A stretch of 64,000 nt of DNA from contig NC_056049.1 of assembly GCF_004379255.2 (NCBI RefSeq), positions 10,090,063 to 10,154,062 on the forward strand, in the 5' to 3' direction. Below are positions 32,601 to 43,714 of the stretch, one piece after another. A program made the translations under genes and the position numbers. The first letter of the stretch is position 1, and every line of letters starts with the position of its first letter. The notes under the pieces are model-generated. The model searched no databases. It was not told where the DNA came from and saw only the letters and a program-made list of their open reading frames with translations. Source of the DNA: Salvia splendens (taxonomy: Eukaryota; Streptophyta; Magnoliopsida; Lamiales; Lamiaceae).

Positions 32601-34346
32601 ATAATGTCCGTTCGCGTGCATGGGGTGCTGCGATTGGTTGCAGTTATCGTGTTGAACGGTGTTGCATTGTAAAGGTTGTTTCTGTGCATTTCCATGTTTG
32701 CCTTTGCTCTCTCTCTCTCTCTGCTATTTACTTTTAACTTATTTGCATGTATTTATATATGCTTCTGTATCAGAAAGGAGGTGGGATTATTGATCTTGAA
32801 CCTTGTCTTACACATTCATCAACTATGGAGCCTACTTTAGCTCCGGTTGCAGTGGAGCGCACAATGACTACTAGAGCCGCAGCTTCGGTAATTGCATCAT
32901 GATGTTGTATCTACTTTATCATATCTAAGCACACACTTCGTTTTTTATTGATAAGGAATACCTTTCTTTCTATGTCAATTTTTTTTTCCAGAATGCATTA
33001 CGCCAGCAAAGGTTTGTGCGTGAAGTTACAATTCAGTTCAACCTCTGCATGGAGCCTTGGTATGTTATGTGCTTTTCAGCAGTACTATTTGAACTCTTCT
33101 AGGGCTTTGTGTATGAAGTTTTCTATGATCACCATTATTAGCCTTGTTTGATTAGCAGTATACTTGTCAATGGCTGGATTTGTTGCATTGTTCCAAATTA
33201 TTATGCTTGGGCAAATTAAATTAAAGTTTACACTATCAAATTATATACACACTTCTTTTTAAGATTGTTTGTTTCGGTAACAATTCTGTCATAAATCCTT
33301 GTCATAAGTATTCCTAGTGAAGTATCTAATAGGCTAAAAAATGTTATGGTATGATGATTGATGTACTACTTTTTATTTATACCTATTACTTTTCCCTTAT
33401 TGTTGCTTTCTGGTATATTTAGGTTGAAATACAGCATTAGTGCTGTTGCTGACAAAGGTCTGAAAAAGTCCCTCTTTACATCTGCACGCCTAAAGAAGGG
33501 AGAAGTGCTATATGTAGAGACTCATTATCGCAGGTACATGATTTGGGTTAAAACAAATTAAATTGTCAGTAGATTTTCTACCTTCTAATATGATTTCCCT
33601 ACCAACAAGATTTTATTATATTACTTGTCAAGTCTTTTTCCATTCATATGCTACATGATCATAGAAATGACTCTTAGGGTGGACAGTACATATATAAATA
33701 TTGTGATAGTATATCTGACACGGCTGTTCTTTTACAATGTCATCATGGTCTTTTCAGTTTAGTAGTTGCGAAGGATGAGTTGATTTGTTTTTTAATATGA
33801 ACAACAGAGTGTTATCCACCATCTCTATCTCATCTTATTTAATGGAGCTATTTTTAGGTATGAACTCTGCTTTAATGGAGAAAAAGTAGTAAAAGCTGCA
33901 ACAGCATCTCATGCACACGGATCTGAAACTGGAAAACCTCAAACTAACAATGCACATCCCATTAATGGTGAACGGAGTGGTGTAGATGGTGAAAGCACTG
34001 TGGTAGACATATTCCGATGGTCTCGCTGTAGGCGTCCCCTTCCTCAGAAAAGTATGCAGAGTATTGGAATTCCATTGCCTCTTGAACATGTAGAGGTAAT
34101 CTTCGTGTGCCATTTCTTTCACGCTGTAGGTGTCCTTTTCCTCAGAAAATTATTCAGAGTATTGTTGGTTATGATATGAAGTGTTCACAACATAAGCTAT
34201 TATTTATGTTGCTAATTTGTATTTGGTCTGGCTAGGTTTTGGAGGATAATCTAGAGTGGGATGAGATAGCTTGGTCGCAAACTGGTGCCTGGATTGGTGG
34301 CAAAGAATACCAACTTGCTCGTGCACATTTTCTTTCCCAAAGATAG
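26652..34346 (+). CDS. HDC1: HDC1-like (Rxt3 family) histone deacetylase complex subunit
   Basis: Plant HDC1 is a nuclear scaffold protein of Sin3/HDA19-type histone deacetylase complexes, homologous to yeast Rxt3. Coding exons: 26652-28027, 30385-30392, 30793-30968, 31551-31611, 31751-31849, 32580-32674, 32774-32887, 32992-33059, 33423-33533, 33858-34095 and 34236-34346. All introns are GT-AG and all phases join, giving 2457 nt and 818 aa with one final TAG. Exon 1 encodes a disordered, charged N-terminus (residues 1-458; SRD, KE and RD repeats). The Rxt3-like conserved part is C-terminal: VVYKIGECMQELIKLWKEYE (about 467-486), RGGQLWGTDVYTVDSDL, GYCRPTASPPP, RSRAWGAAIGCSYRVERC, GGGIIDLEPCLTHSSTMEPT, VADKGLKKSLFTSARLKKGE and VDIFRWSRC. 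It is slightly shorter than I recall for the Arabidopsis protein. Intron 1 is 2.36 kb. Confidence 0.92.
30385..30392 (+). other. HDC1: 8-nt microexon (coding exon 2) of the HDC1-like gene
   Basis: GTCACAAG between a CAG acceptor (30382-30384) and a GTAATG donor. It turns the phase-2 end of exon 1 into the phase-1 entry of the exon at 30793. Without it, the direct join creates an immediate TAA. With it the reading is GSQGKTGVSYVVYK, in line with the family. Confidence 0.8.
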
Positions 34347-37300
34347 ATGTGTGTTGGATGTGCCGAACACAGCATGCGTTCCTGTTTCTGACGGTATTTT
34401 ATAGATAGCGAACTCAATGCTGTAAATCGGTAGGTTTAGGAGCCAAATCATACTTGCTACATGGTTTTCTAGTTCATGTTGTTTGTTTTTGTACAATACA
34501 ACATCCTTCAGGTGTTCACCTTCATCGAATCGTTAAGTTATATATTAAGCCCAGGTCGGGTTGTAAGATTCCTGCCGCATCGTGCGGACGGATGTACTTG
34601 ATGGAATGATAGGGAAGGAAAATAATTAACACTTATTTGAGGTAAAGAAAGTGGTAGCTGTTGCATCTAATATGATACTTATGATTTTATCGATTTTGAG
34701 TTTTTCTGTTTGTTGGTTAGTATATTTTCCTATAGCAAACATAAAATTATTGAAGACTTTCCTCGGTTACTCTAATTGACTCTGATGTTAATAGTTGTAG
34801 AATTATAGGATTGATTTCATGAAAATATAAACTGTAGAAAACGGAAATTGAGTTAAATTCACAACTATATGTTAATTAGCACACTAGCTTTGTAGCTCAT
34901 ACTATTATCTTAGACTCTTAGTCCTGGAGGTCACGCTTATCACATTTACCATTTATTTGTGAGGTGGTATGAAATATGGAGGAGAACATAATTGAAGGAA
35001 ATAATGCTAGTTCATATTGAAGGACATAATGTGAGTTTATATTGAAAATCATATTTTATGTTGTTTTGCATTGTAAAATTTAGTTTTATACATTTATAAG
35101 AATAAATTTATTTATCAAATGATTCAGTTATCATTATCTATTGAGAATTCACAGAAAAATAATTGATAATAGAATAAATAGTCCTTTTATATTGTAGATT
35201 GGTCGATAGACCCATCATGTTGAGATACTATTTCTTGCCATGTAAATTAAGTTCAAGATTTCGGTAAGTATTCATTTATAAATCTATACAAGTAACATTG
35301 AGCGTGTTGGTAATATGTTACTTTAAGTTGTCAATATATGCGAGTTTTTCGTTAACCGATAACATAACATCTGGATAACAGTGGTCAATATTCGAGAATG
35401 ACTAGTATTGTTAAGTTATAGAATCATGTCACGGTTCGCAAAATCTGGTGTTGTCCCCATGAGATGTTCTATTCAAAGTTTTATTATAGTATAGAAACCT
35501 AGTTAGTTGGAATTAATAATATTATAACAAATAACAGTCATCAGAATTCTTATCACTTTGAAAAAATAAATAAACTTAAATTAGGTCAACAAACTGAAAT
35601 TGATTCGAACTAAAAGAAGTTTGGATCAAGCTCGGTAGTTACTCTTCAAATATGGAGGATAATCAGATAACAATACGTGTGTTTTGCATGAACAATAAAT
35701 GTGCGTCATGTATACTAGATATAGATACACATGAAAATCAAATAATGAAACAAATTTCTTCTCCAATAGGAGATTAAATTTGATCCACTCCCCTATAAAT
35801 AGGTAGTAGGAATCGAATTTTTAGAGTGTTCCAAACCCTACAAAATTTTCAAGTCATGATATTTTATTGTCAAACAAATTTAAACTATTGAGTATGAGTA
35901 ATTGGCCAAAAGATTAAAGGTCACATCTAAAATGGTAAAGTGACAGCTTTAGCAAGTGTTTCAAAATATCTCAAATTTTAGTCCTTTTTTTTTTTGGAGT
36001 GTTCACTTAGAGCTTCCGTTCTTTGCGGGCTCGGACTCATCCCGCCGAGACGAGCCAGCAACGAGCCAACATTGCAAGCGGAGGGTCGAGCAGGGCTGCT
36101 CGCTAGGGAGGGGGAGTTGGCGAGATATAGGTGTTGTCACTTAATCAAGAAATATATTAAAAAGTGTTGTGGGATCCATAAATAGTAAAGGGAACATATG
36201 GTTAAAAGATGGATATGATGACCTTATTAAGTTTATATTTTGATTTAGGTATATTTTTTTAATGCAAAACATATCTTGAGATTCCTATATGTTTCACCAA
36301 ATTCTCATAGTTTTTTTTTATTTTTTTATTTTTTTATTTCTTTCTCTGCTGAAAATTAGAGAGATATATTAAGAAAAATTGTATCTGCAATAAAAATGAT
36401 TGCGTGTATTGAAAACCTCTCTCCAATACACCTCCAGATATATTAATTAGTTGAAGATCGTAAATGAAAAAGATTTTTTATGTTGACTTAATATTAGCTC
36501 TTTTATAAACATTTCAAACTTTTCACGTCTTTAACCCTGCACTTCCACCTGTATCTCTTCATCCCTCGTTTTGAAATTTGATTCAGCTCTACCCCCAAAT
36601 CCGTCGCACAGCCGGTGTTGAATACATCCCTCCCTCCGTTGTCGGAAATCTGTACATACCTCACTCCATAGTTAAGAATCTATGGCGACTACGATCCATC
36701 ACATAAACTCTGAACTTTTTTTTTTGTTTTTTGCTTATTCGGGAAGCATTTCTGGCATCAAATATCTCTCGCTATAGAACCGGGACAAACAAGCTGACGG
36801 AGAAGAATTGGCCAAAATCGGCGAAGAATTTAATCGATCGAGCACCTCAGCTTCAACAGCGGTGAGGAAGCGGCAGCGTCGCCAATCGAGGCGGAGTGAG
36901 AAATCGATGAGGAAGAAGAGATCGCTAAGGTGCAAAAGGAGTTTGAAGATGGTATCTAGCTCCAACGACCGCCGGAGGGAGTGGCGCGGTGGCAGCGGAG
37001 GAATGCGAGATGAAACCGAAGAGGAAAAAAGGAGTATGGGGGTGTTTTGGTCAACACAGTACATTAAGGCATATTTTTTATAAACTTGTGAACCAAATCA
37101 TGCTGACTGAACATACAAATTGAATTATGTATTTATGGGGCCTACCACCTATATATCTGATCCATAATGATTTCTGGCATCTGGCTAAAGCAAAAGGCGA
37201 ACACCTCTTAGTATTTTTATTTTTTAAAATATCCTAAACTATTTTCTTTAAAAAAATGAAAACATTTAATATGCGTGGGCTCATATATCATCTTACATAT

Positions 37301-37718
37301 TTACTGGTTTCCTGCGAACATTCAATGAAAGAGGAAGAAAAAAGGAGGATCTCTCTCATCCGCCGGCTGAGTTTTCTGCTCAATCTGTTGATTTTCATCG
37401 GGATTTATGGATTTCAGCTCTCGCTCCTCTTCCGCCGCCGCTTCCTTCTATACATCTGTTGTTGCTCTTCCATCATCCTCCACCTCCAATTATATAGCTT
37501 CAATTCACCCCCTTTCGCTCAGGATACGCCAATATCCCCTCTCCGATCCCTAATAGGTAATTAAGAATCCTTATTGTTTGTTGTGATAGAAAATATTTTT
37601 TGTTTACTGCAGCATTCCACAAAACTCTTCTATTTGTGGAAAATTGCAGTTGTTCCCTTTCCGTTTTTCCTAAATTGTTCCAAATTGGATAGCGGATTTC
37701 TACTGAAAGGGAAATAAG
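34347..37718. other. Intergenic DNA between HDC1-like and Smr-domain genes
   Basis: Starts with the HDC1-like 3' UTR, then 1.5 kb of AT-rich DNA with no gene. A 150-bp GC-rich patch at 35995-36135, followed by 'gggatccataaatagtaaa', looks like a worn MITE remnant related to 4670-4790. A second GC-richer patch at 36740-37080 opens on both strands but matches no family I recognise. From about 37320 the sequence is probably leader of the Smr gene, with a possible leader intron starting at GTAATT (37557). Confidence 0.5.
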
Positions 37719-39660
37719 ATGAGCAGTGGTGGTGCTGGCAACAGAGCTAAGGCTCAAAGCATCTCCGGTTGGACTGATTTTGACCTTAATCAGAGAAGGA
37801 AGCAGCAAGGTGCTGCCGACAATCATGATTCCAATCCTTATCCTTCCTTGTCAGCCCTAACCGCACCGAGAAAAAACGAATCCCTTTTAGATAAGCCCTT
37901 TTCATCCGTGCTTGCCCCTTCAATTGCTTTTCCTTCCTTGAAAGATGTCAAGAGTAGCAACTTTCCAGCCACCGCTGCCACAGCTAAGTTAGCTTATGGA
38001 AAGCTTAAAGATCACCACCCTTGGGCAGATGAAAGCTTGATTCAGGATGTTTTGGCTGGTGTAAACGACAATGTCGATGAGGCTTTGTCTTTACTAGAAG
38101 CAATGGTCGTCACTGATCATCATCAAGTTGACAAGAAGGAAGTTGAAGCAAGCTACAATAGTTTTGACTCTTCAGCTGGAAATCACAGACAATCCGTGGA
38201 TGAGGGATCTTCATTACAGTTACTGGATATCATCAAGTCTTTACCTGTTGAACCCGAGCCTGAGTGGGGAGAGGATGATATCTATCTAATTCACCGGAAA
38301 GATGCGATAAGGATGATGAGGTACTATGTTTCTTGATTTACTTCACTTTTTGTGCATCATATAAGTATTGATTCAGACCATTGTCTCATAGCTAGCGGAT
38401 AATATTGTATATCCTTTTAATTTCTTATGATCTGTTTCTAGAAACATATTGCATCAGACTGTTTTAGTTTCTTATGTCCTTTGCTCGCTATATTTGTCAT
38501 TGTTTTCAAGGTCTGCTTCAGTCGAGCCATTTCCATCTGAAAGCAACTGTTGTCTAATGCCTGTCAGCCGATGGCATGGTTAACCTTTTCTGTTTTCTGC
38601 CTGGTTGTGTTGTGTGTTTTGGTTAGTGGTTGAAGGTGAAAAGTAATGATTTGTTTAGCTTGGTAGAATAAAGTACCGACTCTGTTCCTTCAAAATGAGA
38701 TGCTCAAGAAAATGCTCTTTCTGAACTTTCGTTTTCTATTAGCACGTGTAAACCTGAATCATCTCCCACTATGTTAATTGACTTGTTCAAATGCATTAAT
38801 GCAGAATTCTTGATGTTGTAGAATAAAATGCCTGCCCGTGCAAATATATTAAAGTTATTACTTGGAAAATGAAAAAGGTCTCACATCCAAACAGGAATTC
38901 TCAATAATCTTTTCTTGCCTTTTTATTTGTTCCATCTAATGTGATCAGATCAGCATCTCGTCATTCAAAGTCTGCTAATGATGCATACATAAGGGGTGAC
39001 CATGCAGCCGCTCACCATTTCTCAGTTAAAGCTCAACAGGAATGGGCTGCTGCTGAGATGTTCAATGCTAATGCAGCCAAAGAAATTCTGGATTTGAGGA
39101 ATTGTAAAAATGATCCATGGTCATTAGATTTACATGGTCTTCATGCAGCAGAAGCAGTTAAAGCATTGCATGAACATTTAATGAGCGTTGAATCCCTACT
39201 TTCACAGCAAGGAATGCTAAAGGAATCCAGTGTGTCAGTTGCTGCATCTGCACAATTATCTGGTCAGCTTGAGATGGAGAAGTTCGGGAGACGGCACCCA
39301 ACTTCTAGGCAGAGGATTACATTGTTACAAGTTATAACAGGTATGTGCCAGAAAAAAAAAGGAATCCTTTGGAATAAGGCTGATTCTGATAGATTCATAT
39401 ATTTGCATCTCTCGCAGGAAAGGGTAATCATAGCCGGGGATCAGCTGCACTCCCATCAGCTATCAGAAACTTTCTCAGTGAGAAAGGGTGAGATTTCCTT
39501 CTTTCCTATAATACTTTTGGCAGAGGAAGTTTTGAATCAAGATAGTACAGCGGAACAAAATGTCCTGGTATTTGATGACTAGTATACTCTCTGCAGGTAT
39601 AATTTCGATGAGACTAGGCCTGGGGTTATCATGGTACGACCCAAGTTTCGGTTGCGATGA
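37719..39660 (+). CDS. CUE-DUF1771-Smr domain protein, 375 aa
   Basis: Four coding exons: 37719-38320, 38949-39340, 39418-39487 and 39597-39660, with GT-AG introns and consistent phases (1128 nt). The N-terminus has GWTDFDLNQRRKQQG and a PFSSVLAP motif typical of the plant family that includes Arabidopsis At5g23520. A CUE-like ubiquitin-binding helix set lies at about 90-130 (HHPWADESLIQDVLAGVNDN). DUF1771 covers about 200-255 (SASRHSKSANDAYIRGDHAAAHHFS). The C-terminal Smr domain has its LDLHGL motif near 260 and GKGNHSRG near 335, which are the two signature motifs of MutS2-type small nucleases. It lacks an obvious PAM2 motif, unlike CID5-CID7. Likely role is in RNA or DNA turnover, but the substrate is unknown. 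The first ATG preceding the family-like N-terminus was chosen. Confidence 0.9.
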
Positions 39661-40188
39661 ACTATTGGTGTCCCATTTGAAAAAGAATAAGCTGTGCTAC
39701 AATGAGCTGGTGGTGTGTGAATATATATTGATTATTATGCAATCTTATTGCTCCTGTGTTGGGGTTGACTGAACTACCTACCATAGGGAAATTCATTGCT
39801 GGAAGCTGCTGTTGTCAGTGGAGGCACATGTAACAAACATACAGTATTTATGGTGTGAATTAGAGTTAGCTGAGATAGCAGTGTGCATTATAGTTGGTCA
39901 TGTTTAGCTATCTACTCTTACAGATATATCATGAGTTTAGTGGTTTAAACATGGAGTTACTGTACATGTACTACAAGGTTAGCATTTCAGAACAGGATTT
40001 AGTTTTATGACTCAATAGCCATGAATCATGATTATTTTGTTAGAACTATTAAACCAAGTGATGTAGGTGGAGCATGTTTGCCTTAGTAGTAATGGCAAGA
40101 AATGAGTTGCTAACTAGACAAAAGTCACAAAACCCATTGTTTGGTGGCCCGAGATATCAGCTTTGGCCAGCACTGTTCATTGCGAATT
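39661..40188. other. 3' flank of the Smr-domain gene
   Basis: Probable 3' UTR and intergenic DNA; nothing else recognised. It ends at the GAATT target site of the TR-GAG element (40184-40188). Confidence 0.45.
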
Positions 40189-40592
40189 TGATATCGATTA
40201 CTAGGAATGGAAATGATGGTGATTGGATCCAAGTGATTGCTGATTTCTAGGCCTATTGCATTATCTTTGATTTAGTTTTAAATTAAGAAAGTTAGGATTT
40301 CATGGGATTTGAATAAATTAGGGATTGATTGAATAATTGAATTAATTAGAGCAAATTTGGTGGGATTATTGTCTACTGCACTCCTATATATTTCATAGGG
40401 GAGCTTGAAGAATGTATCCAGAGAGATCAAAGCTATTAGGCGGTGAAAACCGAGGCCTCGGTGAGAGGATTATTATCTATTTTATTTCCAAGTTCTGTTG
40501 GTTCTTGTTTACAAAAGCTTGAGAGTCATTTTCTGTTCTTTATCTTTGAGTTGTTTATCCATTGGTTCTTACTGCCTTATCACTCCATAACA
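40189..40592 (+). repeat. 5' LTR of the TR-GAG element
   Basis: Begins TGATATCGATTACTAGG and ends CTCCATAACA. A TATA-like TATATATTT sits at 40385-40393. An AATTTGGTGCGGTGAAC stretch just after the LTR is the likely primer site; its tRNA was not identified. Confidence 0.9.
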
Positions 40593-40609
40593 ATTTGGTG
40601 CGGTGAACA

Positions 40610-41794
40610 ATGGTCGATACACGTTCCTCTGTATCACGCTCGGATGACATGCTCTCACGTGTCAAGGGTTTGGAGAAGGTAGTGGCAGAACTTACTGTTG
40701 ATGTCCGCTCTTTAGATACGTCACTTGATGAAAGAATTCTTCGCTGCCTCGAACCTGTTCTACGAGAGCTCCGTGGGCCTCGCATTGGGGAGACTATACC
40801 GGAGACTCATCCAGACATGTCCCGGGATCCAGTCTCTGATCCAGACGCCTCCAGCCCGATTCCCACAAGCGGTACTCTACCAGCAATGGTGTTACCTTCA
40901 TTTGATGGCACAGATGCTCTAGGTTGGCTTGCACGGGCTGGCCAATACTTCATGGTCAATAAAACGTCTGATGCCAGTCGTATGGACCTTGCACTCATTG
41001 CCTTATCTGGACCAGCGCTCCCCTGGATTCAGATTCTCCGTCGTAGGTTCCCTTCCCTCTCTTGGGACCAGTTTTCACGTGAACTTCTCCTTCGCTTTGG
41101 CGACGATTCGGCTTGTGATAGTTATGAAGCCTTAGCTGCTACCAAACAAGATGGGTCTGTGGCAGATTACATTGCTTCATTTGAGTCACACTTAGCCCAG
41201 CTGCCCGATCTTACCGACAACCAATTCCTGGGTTTCTTTTTAGCAAAGCTTAAACCACATATTCGGCTACAGCTAAGTGATCCAACAACTTATTCGGATG
41301 CAGTTAAGATGGCTAAACATATCGAGCGTATGTCGACGCCTCTAACCTGGCCGATTAAGAATGACTCAGGTAATTTCTCCACTCAACGGTCCTCTATACA
41401 GCGTTCGAGTCACCCTCAGGCACACCCTCGGCCACCCCAACATCCAGCAACCTACTCGCCCAATTCCACCGCAGTGCCCAACTCTGGTACCCCCAATTCC
41501 ACTTTCTCACACTCGGACTCAGCCTCATCATTCCCGTTGTCCTCAGGGCAGCGTCCCAATCACCGGTTCAGAAACATGTCTCAGGAGGAATACAATAAAC
41601 ATAGGGCCGTAGGCACATGTTTCCAAAGCGGCCTCAAGTACAGCCCAACGCATCGCTGTCCACCCAAAACTCTCCAAGTAATTGTGCTCAATGATGATGA
41701 TAATGATGCGGATGAGAGCTTCGAAGCAGGGATGGACGAGAATCTCGGCCCTCAGCCTTGTGGACAAGGCTGTTTTAATCCGGGAGGCAATTGA
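40610..41794 (+). CDS. Gag protein of the TR-GAG element, 394 aa
   Basis: A Ty3/gypsy-type gag: N-terminal coiled region (SRVKGLEKVVAELTVDVRSL, about 16-35), an acidic/Pro-rich linker, then the Retrotrans_gag capsid domain (about 90-240) with LPSFDGTDALGWLARAGQYF and FPSLSWDQFSRELLLRFG. A Ser/Pro-rich linker follows. The C-terminal knuckle reads CFQSGLKYSPTHRC, where relatives have Cys in place of Ser, so the zinc site may be damaged by a single base change (AGC for TGC). The ATG lies only 17 bp after the LTR. The frame runs to the edge of the 3' LTR, with its TGA inside the LTR start. Confidence 0.9.
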   Translation: MVDTRSSVSRSDDMLSRVKGLEKVVAELTVDVRSLDTSLDERILRCLEPVLRELRGPRIGETIPETHPDMSRDPVSDPDASSPIPTSGTLPAMVLPSFDGTDALGWLARAGQYFMVNKTSDASRMDLALIALSGPALPWIQILRRRFPSLSWDQFSRELLLRFGDDSACDSYEALAATKQDGSVADYIASFESHLAQLPDLTDNQFLGFFLAKLKPHIRLQLSDPTTYSDAVKMAKHIERMSTPLTWPIKNDSGNFSTQRSSIQRSSHPQAHPRPPQHPATYSPNSTAVPNSGTPNSTFSHSDSASSFPLSSGQRPNHRFRNMSQEEYNKHRAVGTCFQSGLKYSPTHRCPPKTLQVIVLNDDDNDADESFEAGMDENLGPQPCGQGCFNPGGN

Positions 41795-42192
41795 TATAGA
41801 TTACTAGGAATGGAAATGATGGTGATTGGTTCCAAGTGATTGCTGATTTCTAGGCCTATTGCATTATCTTTGATTTAGTTTTAAATTAAGAAAGTTAGAT
41901 TTCATGGGATTTGAATAAATTAGGGATTGATTGAATAATTGAATTAATTAGAGCAAATTTGGTGGGATTATCGTCTACTGCACTCCTATATATTTCATAG
42001 GGGAGCTTAAAGAATGTATCCAGAGAGATCAAAGCTATTAGGCGGTGAAAACCGAGGCCTCGGTGAGAGGATTATTATCTATTTTATTTCCAAGTTCTGT
42101 TGGTTCTTGTTTACAAAAGCTTGAGTCATTTTCTGTTTTTTATCTTTGAGTTGTTTATCCATTGGTTCTTACTGCCTTATCACTCCATAACA
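41792..42192 (+). repeat. 3' LTR of the TR-GAG element
   Basis: Begins TGATATAGATTACTAGG after a purine-rich CCGGGAGGCAAT, and ends CTCCATAACA before the GAATT duplication. The gag stop codon is formed by its first bases. Confidence 0.9.
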
Positions 42193-42197
42193 GAATT

Positions 42198-43429
42198 GGC
42201 AAGAATTAAAAAAATGTGAAGTGCCTTGGTGTATCACTACGGCATTGGGAAGTGCACCATGAAATACAAGTAGATTCCTGAAGTTACCCCTGTTTTTTTG
42301 TGTCAATACAATTGGATTTACTTCCACTCCGGATTTCATTGTCCATTTGCATCAGAGTTGCAATAAAATATTTCTCTCGTGATGTTTACGGGTTCATGGC
42401 GATTGTATTGGTGTTGCTCGGAGCTGTTATAGGAAAACTAATAGTATGATGTTAGCACATCGTTTGATAGACTCGTTTTTGTTACTATGTGGTTGAGTGT
42501 CGTGATGAAGAATTTGCGACGTTAGCTTGTGGGGACTCTTTAGTATTTTAAACAATATTGTCCTCTATCTATGTGCGTGCGTTTATTGTCCGTATGATCT
42601 AGCGGCTCTCATTGTATACATTTTGTGCATGAAATTATGAGATAAGTTGCTGGTAAATATGAAATGCATACAAGTCTCCATTAATACCCACAAATACTAC
42701 TTCTGAAAAACAAGAAGACTTTCAGCAAGTGTGATCACTGGACACCCAAGCATGCTGACAAAATACGGCATAAGTGTTCTACACAGACACAATAAGTAAT
42801 GCCAAAATGTCTGGTTGATGGTACATGGTTTTGTGGTGAGATTTTCGGACGAATGTGACCTGAAAGTGAGGCTCTGTCACTACCATGAGCTGGAACGTGC
42901 ATCGTACCCCAACGTTCAGTTCGTTTTCCTTTATGAATCGATTCAGCCTACCATGCACAATAACTTCGCCTTTCGTGTTGCTTATCATCATTTTCCATGT
43001 TTGATAGCCCTGCATCAATCAACATACGCACCATGTAGTATGTGAGCGCATTAGAGTCAGACCGAAGCATAGCTAAACCGTTGGGCTAGTTAATCTATTA
43101 TTGAATCGGATAAGAACTGACCATTGGATGAGTCAATATCCATGCTGTGATCAGACAATCGGAGTATTGTTGCACTTGGATGGTGTACGATCTATTAGAA
43201 TTGTTAAATTAGTTTTGAAGAGATGGCGATTAGTAAAAAAATGTTTAGTTTTGACGTCAGCACCAAGAGGGCATCCACTTGGCGTTTGACGTAGAACATG
43301 CTCCCGTCAACATATAATAGGGAGGACAAAGGAAGTAATATTCTTCTATGCCAAAGAGTACATCACAGAATCCCCAGTGACCCGATCATATGCTTTGGCC
43401 ATATACAATATCAGTGCCACATTTGACGA
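42198..43429. other. Intergenic DNA with a small B3-like remnant
   Basis: Mostly unrecognised. It holds the B3-like remnant (42779-43018). At 43390-43440 lies the first half of a short inverted repeat that pairs with LINE sequence near 43480-43535. Confidence 0.4.
42779..43018 (-). pseudogene. Possible B3-domain gene remnant
   Basis: An isolated minus-strand frame (79 codons) contains RFIKENELNVGVRCTFQLM followed by a strand-like FQVTFVRKS. This resembles the C-terminal half of plant B3 DNA-binding domains (a pattern of the kind F-x-EN-L-x-VG-x-C-x-FEL). No N-terminal half or further exons were found. A weak call, based on pattern only. Confidence 0.35.
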
Positions 43430-43678
43430 GGGGTTGCGCTCATGATTATTGGCGCAAGAGGTGATACATGAACTTGACAAATGCGACCCCTCGCCGAATG
43501 TGGCACTGAAATTGGAAATGGCCAAAGCATATGATAAGGTTCATGGGAATTCCTATTACAGGTCTTGAACAGATGGGATTTTTGGAGAAGTGGATCGGCC
43601 TTGGGAATTCCTATTACAGGTCTTGAACAGATGGGATTTTTGGAGAAGTGGACCGGCCTTGGGAATTCCTATTACATG
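43430..43678 (+). pseudogene. LINE reverse transcriptase fragment, left half
   Basis: The frame reads LAQEVIHELDKCDPSPNVAL and then KLEMAKAYDKV, the LINE (L1-type) reverse transcriptase segment that includes the first palm Asp region; relatives read DMAKAYDRV. It is followed by FLEKWIGL-type sequence in repeated units. The continuation lies at 55154-55385, beyond the Athila insertion. Confidence 0.8.
43545..43678. repeat. 58-bp tandem repeat of LINE sequence
   Basis: Units starting GGGAATTCCTATTACA at 43545, 43603 and 43661. The first two are 58 bp and differ at one base; the third is cut by the LTR remnant at 43679. It contains the LINE segment reading VLEQMGFLEKW. Confidence 0.9.
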
Positions 43679-43714
43679 TGATGTGGTATTTTAGGTCTTG
43701 AACAGATGGGATTT

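Larger units (their letters stand above)
40189..42192 (+). mobile_element. Non-autonomous LTR-gag-LTR retrotransposon (TR-GAG type), 2004 bp
   Basis: Two LTRs (40189-40592, 404 bp; 41792-42192, 401 bp) with TG...CA ends flank a single gag frame. The 5-bp duplication GAATT lies on both sides exactly (40184-40188 and 42193-42197). No protease, reverse transcriptase or integrase is present. By eye the LTRs differ at about five substitutions and two short gaps, so the insertion is fairly recent. Movement would need enzymes from a related autonomous Ty3/gypsy element. Confidence 0.93.

Noticed and set aside
36735..37083. Open frames on both strands upstream of the Smr gene
   Set aside because: No recognisable domain, no paired splice sites, and GC-rich composition alone can explain the open frames.
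37256..37564. 102-codon frame before the Smr gene
   Set aside because: Most likely leader sequence of the Smr gene; Leu/Phe-rich translation of a pyrimidine-rich 5' UTR.
40189..42192. TR-GAG considered as a pseudogenised full gypsy element
   Set aside because: Exact LTRs and target duplication, with gag filling the whole interior, argue for a gag-only unit, although an old internal deletion in the founder cannot be excluded.
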